Part shown: positions 56,282 through 64,000 of the stretch, one piece after another
Position numbering within the stretch: position 1 is the first letter of the stretch
Layout of the letters: each line of letters begins with the position of its first letter
Origin: Cannabis sativa
Lineage: Eukaryota; Streptophyta; Magnoliopsida; Rosales; Cannabaceae
Direction of reading: 5' to 3'
DNA length: 64,000 nucleotides
Assembly: GCF_029168945.1 (NCBI RefSeq)
Contig: NC_083603.1
Span: 33,763,396 to 33,827,395 of the forward strand
Translations under genes and position numbers: made by a program
The notes under the pieces: generated by a model
The model's input: only the letters and a program-made list of their open reading frames with translations
The model's database searches: none
Told to the model about the DNA's origin: nothing

Positions 56282-59200
56282 ACTTCCACCAGAGTCATGG
56301 TAATGATTTACTTTCATGTAATATGAATTAAAACGATGTTTTATATATTTTGTGTTGATTTGGATGGTTTCATGTTGGTTTATGTGCTTATGTGATGAAT
56401 GTATATGTTGTACGAATTTTTTCCATAAAAAATAATTTTTCTATTTTTGAAAATATTTTTTTGGATTTCTTGTGAAAAATTAAGCAATTTTTGTTTTTAC
56501 GGAACTCGATTCCGATAAAAATTAAAAGAGTTATGATTTTTGGAAAATCGGGGTTCAATGGTGTCCCCCACAAATTGCGATTTTTTGGGTTTTTTCCCCA
56601 AAAATCCAATTTTTTCATGGGATTGTTTCCCAAAATTCGATTTTTCCAATTTTAGATTTTTCCAATTTGAAATATTTCCAATTTTAAATATTTCCAATTT
56701 GAAATATTTCCTTTTTTTAAATATTTCTATTTTGGAATATTTCTAATTTTAAATATTTCTTATTATGGTAAGATTTAAAAATTTGTTAACTACTTTAATA
56801 TTTATATATTATTTAATTATAAGATTAGATATTTTGATATTTAATATATTTTAAATTAAAAGATAACTTTGTCTTTTTATTTAAAATATTATATTAAAAT
56901 TATCTTATATGACAAATTAAATAATTAATAAATTTGAAATTAACATAGATATTTTATAGATACACTTACCATAATATTTTCAAATTCAAAATTTGTTATT
57001 TTGTTAAATATTTAATTATTTATAAATTATAAGTTTAAAAATGATATTTTTCTATATATATCATTTTTTTCTTTATTGGAAATTTATAAATCATATCTTA
57101 AATATTCAAATAACTTAGATATTTTGTAGAAATTTGAATATTGCTTAATTTGAGATATTTTGACATATAATTATGGTAATTATTATTTATTTATTATTTT
57201 ATTCCTAAAAAAATAATTATCTAACCAAATTTATTTTAAAATTGGTTTATTTTGTTACTTTAATTTTATTAAATTATAAGATCTGAAAGTGATATTTTAA
57301 GATTCTTTCTTTCAAATCATTGATCTTATTTGATATTTAATTGAATTTGGTTCAAATAAACCTAGATATTTTAAAATTAGTTTCTAATTTTAAGATTTTT
57401 GAGGTGTTTTTTTAACAACCCTAAATTATCAAAAATTTATTTGGTTAGTTTAAGAATAATAATTTAATTATATTAATATCTTAATTTACATCTGTTACAT
57501 AGACAATGTTTGTTTATTTATTTATATTGTTTATTCAAAAAAATTTTAAGAAACCTATTATTTATTTGATGTAAATTGCTATGATTAACTTGTTGACAGA
57601 TGCAATGATCTAATTTTAATAATAGTCCAATTGTCAATAGATCTTATAAATAATTTGTAACAGGTAAATTTTGTACTTCTTTCATCTGTGTAAACCTAGT
57701 AACATGATAGGGCCCATCCAAATCATTTGACCTGTGTGAGCCTATATGTTTGCTATTGGGATTAGTTGCATATCCCATTTAAGTTTTTACTAAGTAAATG
57801 GACTAGGTTGCTAAAATAAAATTTGACATAAGTAATTTTATTTAGGTCCAATTAGATTTGGGCCTATTCAATGAATAACAATTGTTTATTTAAAGGTTAA
57901 ATTCCTCTCTTGTGGGCCTTGTGTGAGAGTTGGGGGCCAATAGAAGTGGGTACGACATACTGAACCCAGCTCCCCCTCACATGAACTACCCCAATTGTGA
58001 AGGTCCATTTGCCTTATTTAAATAATTGTATTAGGTTAATTATATTAGTCTAACCTAATTAAGATTGAATTAGCAACATAATTAAATTTTAAAATATATG
58101 AAATTTATTTTTCATTTAATATTTTAAAGTTAATTTTAGAAAAATACTTAGTTAATGATATATATTCTAGATAGTTATTTCTATACTAGTTATTATTTCT
58201 AATATTAAATAAGAAAATATCATTGATTGTGAAATTAATTGTTTAATAATTCATTTTTGTACAATCTAAGTTTAGTATATTTTCCTAGTATTAAACTAGA
58301 AGTAATAATTAAGTTTCCTCTATACTTAATTATTTATTTCTTAAATTTAATACATTAAATTAAATTGAAAATTCAATATCCAAGTTGATTTTCATCATGA
58401 TACTTAAATATTGTTATTTTCATGTTATTTAATTAAAGTTGAAAATTATCTTAAGTTTGGAATCTTATTTCAGAATAACTTAAATCTGAATAATTTTCAA
58501 AAATATATTTTATTTTATTTTATTAATCTTTTTCCCACAATTTCGAAATTACATTTCTTAAATGCAGAAATTTTGAATTTTATTTGATAAATAGATTAAA
58601 GTTGAAAATTATTTATTTTAATTTTGGACCAACTTAAATCAATGATTTTTTCATTTAATAATTAATTAAAATAAATGAACTAAAATATATTACAATTAGA
58701 AATTGAATTAATTAGTCAATGAAAGTCTAGATAGATATTATCTGTTTTGCTTGAAGTATTTTTCTAGTGTATTTAATTAAATAGAAAATTAATATTTAAG
58801 TTGATTCTTAATCATGATACTTAAATATTTGAAATTTTTCTTAAATATTTAATTAAATATTTTATTTTATTTTAAGTTGTAAATTAATTTTATTAATTAA
58901 TTTTGGGCCAACATAAAATTAAGATAATTTTTCCAGGATTTATTTTTATTTTATTTTAAAGCATTTTTGAAAGTAGTATTCTTATACACTTCATTTTTCG
59001 AAATGTAATATATATTTATAGAAAATTAAATTTGAGTTGTAAATTAATTTAAATTAATTTTGAAACAACTTAAATTGCATATTTTTCTAAATATTTATGG
59101 AAATTTTTACTAAGATGGAAATAATTCACGTTATTTTCATATCCATCTAAGTATAATTTATAAATATTACATTAAAATTTATATTTAGAATTTTTCATTC

Positions 59201-60240
59201 TAAATTGGAAATTTTAATTAAATAAATATATATATTTAAAATAAATAAATTAAAATAAGCTTCTGAAGAAAATACAACTTTCATTAAAGAATGAGCTTTA
59301 TTATTAAGACATTCGATCTCCATTGTTGGTTTTACATAGCTTTTGTTTTAGTGAGTAATCCTCCCTAATGGAGGAACGTTCATTAGCAAGTTAGCACCGT
59401 TTAATCTCGAAAGATAAGTATATTTGTAAGTGTTTTATATGGTATTGATCACCTTAATGGTGGCGACTGTATTTGACTTACAAAATATGAAACAATGGTG
59501 GAAGCTCATAAGATAGAATAGCCTTGACTCTCACCTAAACGGGACAACGCTAGATTCCAAGCTTGATCGAATAAAAGGTTGCTAGAGTGTTTATCATTTT
59601 AGATGAGCTAACAACTCTATTCAATGGATGGTATCGCCTAAACGGGACACTGATACCAGTTTGTTGAAGACCTTAGAAATTATTTAGGATTGTATGTTTT
59701 AGTATTTTTACTTGTCATTCCTACTTGCTATATGTTTAATAATTTCTGAATTGTGTATGAATTTATATTGAACCATGTTATTTTCTGTTATTAAATTGTA
59801 GTTTAATTTCGAATCTTCATTGTTGGTCTAACTTGGTTTGTTTTTCTAATGAGATAAATCCCTAATGGATTTTCACTATTAGACAAACATAATAGTGTTA
59901 GATCTCGAAAGATAAATATTTTATATGTATTATCTAGCTGTTCATCAATTGATAACACCTTAGACTAGTATTTTACAATATGAAACAAGAAGATTGTATA
60001 AATAAGATTACTTTTTGACTCTCGCTAATCGGAGCATCGTTGGATTCTTATTTAAAATGAAATTATCATAATTCCCCTTAGCTTATTCATTTCGAATTAG
60101 CTCAATGACATATCATTGGATGAATGGTCTATAAATCACATAAAGTCATTCTATATTTTCTCTTAAGAAATTAAATGACCAATACGATTATATTCCCGAA
60201 ATTCTATCCTGAAATGACATAAATCCTCAATCTTAGAAAT
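56282..60240 (+). mobile_element. E4 interior, leader and unexplained 5' half
   Basis: A weak PBS-like sequence follows the LTR (CCACCAGAGTCATGG at about 56287-56301). 56390-58100 matches the E1/E3 leader inverted, with extra low-complexity TTCCAATTTGAAATATTT repeats near 56640-56760. 58160-60240 has no counterpart in E3 and includes two diverged copies of a motif block (59275-59700 and 59810-60130) sharing ATCTCGAAAGATAA. No coding frame. Confidence 0.75.
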
Positions 60241-62195
60241 CTCCTACTTGTATGGGCAAATCAACTTAGAGTTAAATTAGTAGTGGTGGTCCAAGAAAGA
60301 ATTACTCATCATACAGTTACCCTTTCACAAGTGTTTCATAACCATTTTCTATCAATGGATTCAAACTGTATGAGTTTAGTATTCTGTGACCAGAATCCAC
60401 TTGCACTATTCTAAGAACTCTTTGATGTAACTAAACTTAAGTCATCAAAACATACAACCACATATTTTATAAATCTATGGCATTTGTATCTTGTTCATAG
60501 TGGTTTTGACAAGATCATTCTCTGCAAAGAGTTAATATACCTATATCCACTGAAAGTATAATCATCTCATTCGTTGATGGATGTCCATTCACGGGTGGAT
60601 ATGAGTTTTCGTTGTATTCTTAAAACGATCACTATAGATTTTACATTATGCAAAAGAAATTTTAAATGTTTGAAAAATTTCACGAATTTCTAGCAATGGT
60701 AGAAAAAAAAATCAAGGTAAGTGGTTAAAGATCTTGCGAACTGATAGGGGTGGAGAAATAGTTAGTTGATATGCAGTTCAAAGATCATTAATTTGATTTT
60801 TGAATTATATCCAAACTTACCTCCCCAGAAATTCGATTTGCATATTGATAATTAGTTACTAGTCGGTGCCTAAATCCTTCTATGGTAATATAATTTCAGA
60901 ATGATGCAATGGTTGTATACTTAATGTAAATCATTACTAGATTCATGGATGACCTGATCGAAATCTTAAGAAAAGCTAGAACTCCTAACCTTGGTTTGCA
61001 TGTTTGTTAGCTATTCTAAGTGATTAGGGGTGGACCATCCCATAGTCATTAGATAAGAAAGTGTTTGTTTAAATAAATACTACTTTTCTAAGAAAATGAC
61101 TAAGTCTGAAAATAAAGTAGCAAATAAAGGAGATAATATTTTCTTGATTCCAAAAGTGTTCTATCATCTTATTTGACATATGATGATCCCACTGCCTCTG
61201 TTGTCTTGACACAACCGAAGAGGTCAATACCATTTAGTTTTCTTAAACATAATTCACGTTACCTTGTCGTAGCGGGAAAGTTTCTAGGAACTCACCTTCT
61301 TATGACTTGGAAGACACTAGTGATTAAAATCCATTGTGAGTTTAAACAAGTAATGGATTGTCAAGATAAGAAACTAAGAAGAAAAGCCAAGAGAACTATA
61401 GTTTGATCCATTCACATGGAGTAACCTAAAGTTTTCTATTACAAGGACATAAAAGGGAATTTTTGTTAATAAGTCTATTCAATAGACTTAACAAAACTTC
61501 TTGTTACTACTATTATAGGTTTGAGTTTAGCTAAACCTATGGCTTGTGGTATACTTGGTAATTACTTACTCTAATGCAAGCAACTTACTTTACTAAGATG
61601 CTGAAGCATTTTCTTTCCAATGGCAATCTATAGAAGCTTCACAACTTCTAAGCATAGATTTTATTTATCTAAGGAAAGTCTCAACTATTCCAGAAAAGAT
61701 AAAGCCATGAAAGAATTTCTTAAATCAACAGTGAGAGGTCTCAGATATGCTTTTGTATGCCTTAGACCAGACACCTGCTATTGAGTAGGAGTAATGAGTA
61801 GGTATCAGATTAATCCAGGAGAGGAACATTGGAAGGCAATCAAGTAAATCTTAAGATTAAGAAGAGGAACTATATGTTAGTCAATAAGGGTGTGTTTAAA
61901 ACTCTTAGACTACATCAGATTTCAAGACTTGTCTTTGTGTTAGAAAGTCTGCTGATAAAATGGTGATTACTCTGGGGGTGGAGTAGTGATTTTGGAGAAG
62001 TGTAAAAACCTATCTGAAGTCTCTTAGTCTACCAAAAAGAGGCTGAATGTTAAAGTTGCAAGAAAGGTACTTATTCAGTCTAAGGAAAGTTCTATACATT
62101 TGTGGCACCGTTCCAACTTACCTTAACTACTAGTGTTACTTCCTGAATAACCAAGAAGTAGTTGCCAAAAGTATAGAATGCAGTATCCCCACATT
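60241..62195 (+). pseudogene. pol: E4 decayed copia integrase and RNase H
   Basis: Remnants in order: GAG-pre-integrase-like LWHLYLVHSGFDKI near 60470-60530, integrase KILRTDRGGEI near 60727-60760, and RNase H with TRPDTCY...GVMSRYQINPGEEHWKAIK near 61760-61850, all with stops and frameshifts. RT proper is essentially missing. An 77-codon frame (61173-61406) is shared with E3 but not in a recognisable pol frame. The last ~210 bp before the LTR, including the polypurine tract, are deleted relative to E3. Confidence 0.75.
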
Positions 62196-64000
62196 TGGGT
62201 TTTGTGCCCTAAATAAAATCTATTTCAATATAATCAGATTTACTTATTAATAAAGATCAGAAATAACATTTTATGTTGCATGGTTCACATGATTTATTTC
62301 ATGATTATATATATAATGTATGAATTCTATTAAGTCCAGAACATATGAATTTGTTAAAGATTATAGTGTTGTCAGCACAGTGGAATATAATCTTAAATAT
62401 ATGTTCCAAAGTTTATTCCCTGATTTGTCAGAACACTGGATTTAGACTGACATGGTATAATCAGCGATAGGTATTCTTACACCTTGGAAAAGTGTTATGT
62501 CCTTTCCAGGATATTGGCAAAGTTTACCAGTATCGGATGTATGGAGTATATATCAGAAGGGATCGATATTGAACTTTGATTAGATATCTTAGAATTTACC
62601 GTAATATCTATTCAATTCAATATCACCTGTTGATCCTAGATCAAATGATCTTAATCCTGATATGATTAGGTTCAATCTCAAGAGTGTTATTCGTGTTCTT
62701 TGATTTGTTAGTTAAGCCTACTTTTGGGTCAGGGTGATACGTACATTTTGGGAACATGGTAGTGCAATTGAGTGGGAGCGCTAACATAAATATGGAATCT
62801 ATAGCTTCTATCAAGCGAATAGAAAGTAAAGGATGATTTCTTTCGAGCTTAACAAAACGAAAATAAATGGTGGAGTACTCATTTCACTTAGCTGAAATAT
62901 CATTTATACAGGGTTAAGTGTTTTAAGGATAAAATACATTGTAGGGTGTTACGGTAATTTAATCCCTTTACAGTGTAAATCATCTATATAGAGGATCATT
63001 GGTCACATTAGGATTATAACAATGGATAACTAATGACGTATCTATATCGTGGAACATATAGAGCGTTCTATATGACTGAGAGTGCAATTCCAAGTTCTAA
63101 GAGTGGATTCAATAAGGAATTAATAAGTTAGGGAATTTACTTGGTAAATTCGGTTCGACTTATTGGAAGCTCGGTTATATAGACCCATGGTCTCCATACT
63201 AGTTGGGACCATACTGCTTGTAAGACTTAGTTAATTGATTTTGATTAATCAATTATAATTTTAAAGTTAGACTATGTCTACTTTATGAATTTTCACTAAG
63301 CAAGGGCGAAATTGTAAAGAAAAGAGATTCTAGGTTTATTCATTAATTAAGATATTTTATATGTCTAAATTAATAAATATATTAAATGGCAATATTATTT
63401 AATAATTATTTTTAAGTTATTAAATAATTAGAATTGGCATTTAAAAGGTTAAATTGGAAAATTGGCATTTTTGAGAAAATGGGAATGAGAAATAACAAAA
63501 TGGGAAAGTTGCAAAGTGAGGCCCAATTTCCTTATATGGGCCGCGCACTATGCAAGAGGTTTACCATTTTATTTTTTCCATTATTTTAATGCCACACATT
63601 TCTAACCTAAACCTAGAGGGCATTCTATAAATAGAAAGTGTTGGCTTCAGGAAACTCACAACTTTGCACATTGTTTCCTTCAGAGAAAAAGCCATGCGCC
63701 ACTTTCCTCTCTCTTTTCTTCTCTTTAAATTTTCAAAATCCTTGAGTGATAGAGTAGTGCCCACACACATCGAGTTGTACCTCAATCATAGTATGTAAGA
63801 CTGTGGAAAATCAACCAACAAGAAGGAGAAATCAGCATCAAGGAAGGAGAGAAAGAGATCCAGATTCAGATCTTGATAATGCTCTGCTACAGAAAGGAAT
63901 CAAGGGCTAGAGATCTGAATGGAAGGAGTCATAATATTTCACTGCACCCAATGTAAGGTTTTCTTCAACTCTTATATGTTTATTTCATTGTTTTAGAATT
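62196..64000 (+). repeat. E4 3' LTR (runs off the window)
   Basis: Close copy of 54410-56214, lacking the first three bases (starts TGGGTTTTGTGCCC). The TATA box is at about 63625-63634. The remaining end lies past the window. Confidence 0.92.

Larger units (their letters stand above)
54410..64000 (+). mobile_element. Angela-like copia element E4 (plus strand, incomplete at window edge)
   Basis: 5' LTR 54410-56281, interior 56282-62195, start of 3' LTR at 62196. Same family as E1 and E3 but inverted and with a longer interior (5.9 kb). No open gag or pol; only degraded integrase and RNase H remnants. It inserted into the Tat-B antisense ORF. The target duplication cannot be tested because the far end is outside the window. 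Confidence 0.93.

Overview
This window is plant nuclear DNA, almost certainly from an AT-rich eudicot genome. Nothing in it looks bacterial or viral, and I see no host protein-coding gene. Nearly everything is LTR retrotransposon sequence nested in older LTR retrotransposons, which is typical of pericentromeric or intergenic heterochromatin. The species cannot be named from the sequence alone.

Layout, left to right. 1-3560: 5' leader and 1.9-kb LTR of a minus-strand Ty1/copia element (Angela/Tork-like, called E1) that runs off the left edge. 3561-7920: decayed plus-strand Ty3/gypsy Tat-lineage gag-pol (Tat-A) with gag, protease, RT, RNase H, a second archaeal-type RNase H and integrase. 7971-12332: minus-strand non-autonomous Tat-like element (Tat-C) with a 5' LTR, an Asp-type primer-binding site, two tandem-repeat arrays and an 88-bp remnant of its 3' LTR. 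12333-15725: AT-rich DNA with one Tourist-like MITE (14372-14614). 15726-18321: minus-strand LTR of a third Tat element (Tat-B), split by a solo Angela-type LTR (16058-17890, TSD aatag). 18325-35308: a second copia element (E3, TSD cattt) that itself contains a Tekay/Del-type chromovirus (22031-31495, TSD gagat). 35311-36241: Tat-B resumes with its polypurine tract and then, on the opposite strand, a TATA promoter, leader exon and intron of an extra antisense ORF. 36242 to about 53110: a Sirevirus (Ty1/copia) with gag, pol and an envelope-like third ORF, split inside gag by a second chromovirus (38340-47747). About 53110-54380: the body of the Tat-B antisense ORF. 54410-64000: a third Angela-type copy (E4, plus strand), running off the right edge.

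The pieces rejoin logically when younger insertions are mentally removed. Tat-B is the oldest layer of the right three quarters. It was hit by the solo-LTR progenitor, E3, the Sirevirus and E4, and two chromoviruses then inserted into E3 and the Sirevirus. No element here looks autonomous as written. The two chromoviruses have the best-preserved pol, and the Sirevirus keeps an open envelope-like ORF. The most unusual item is the antisense extra gene of Tat-B, which has its own promoter and 5' intron and is now spread over 19 kb.
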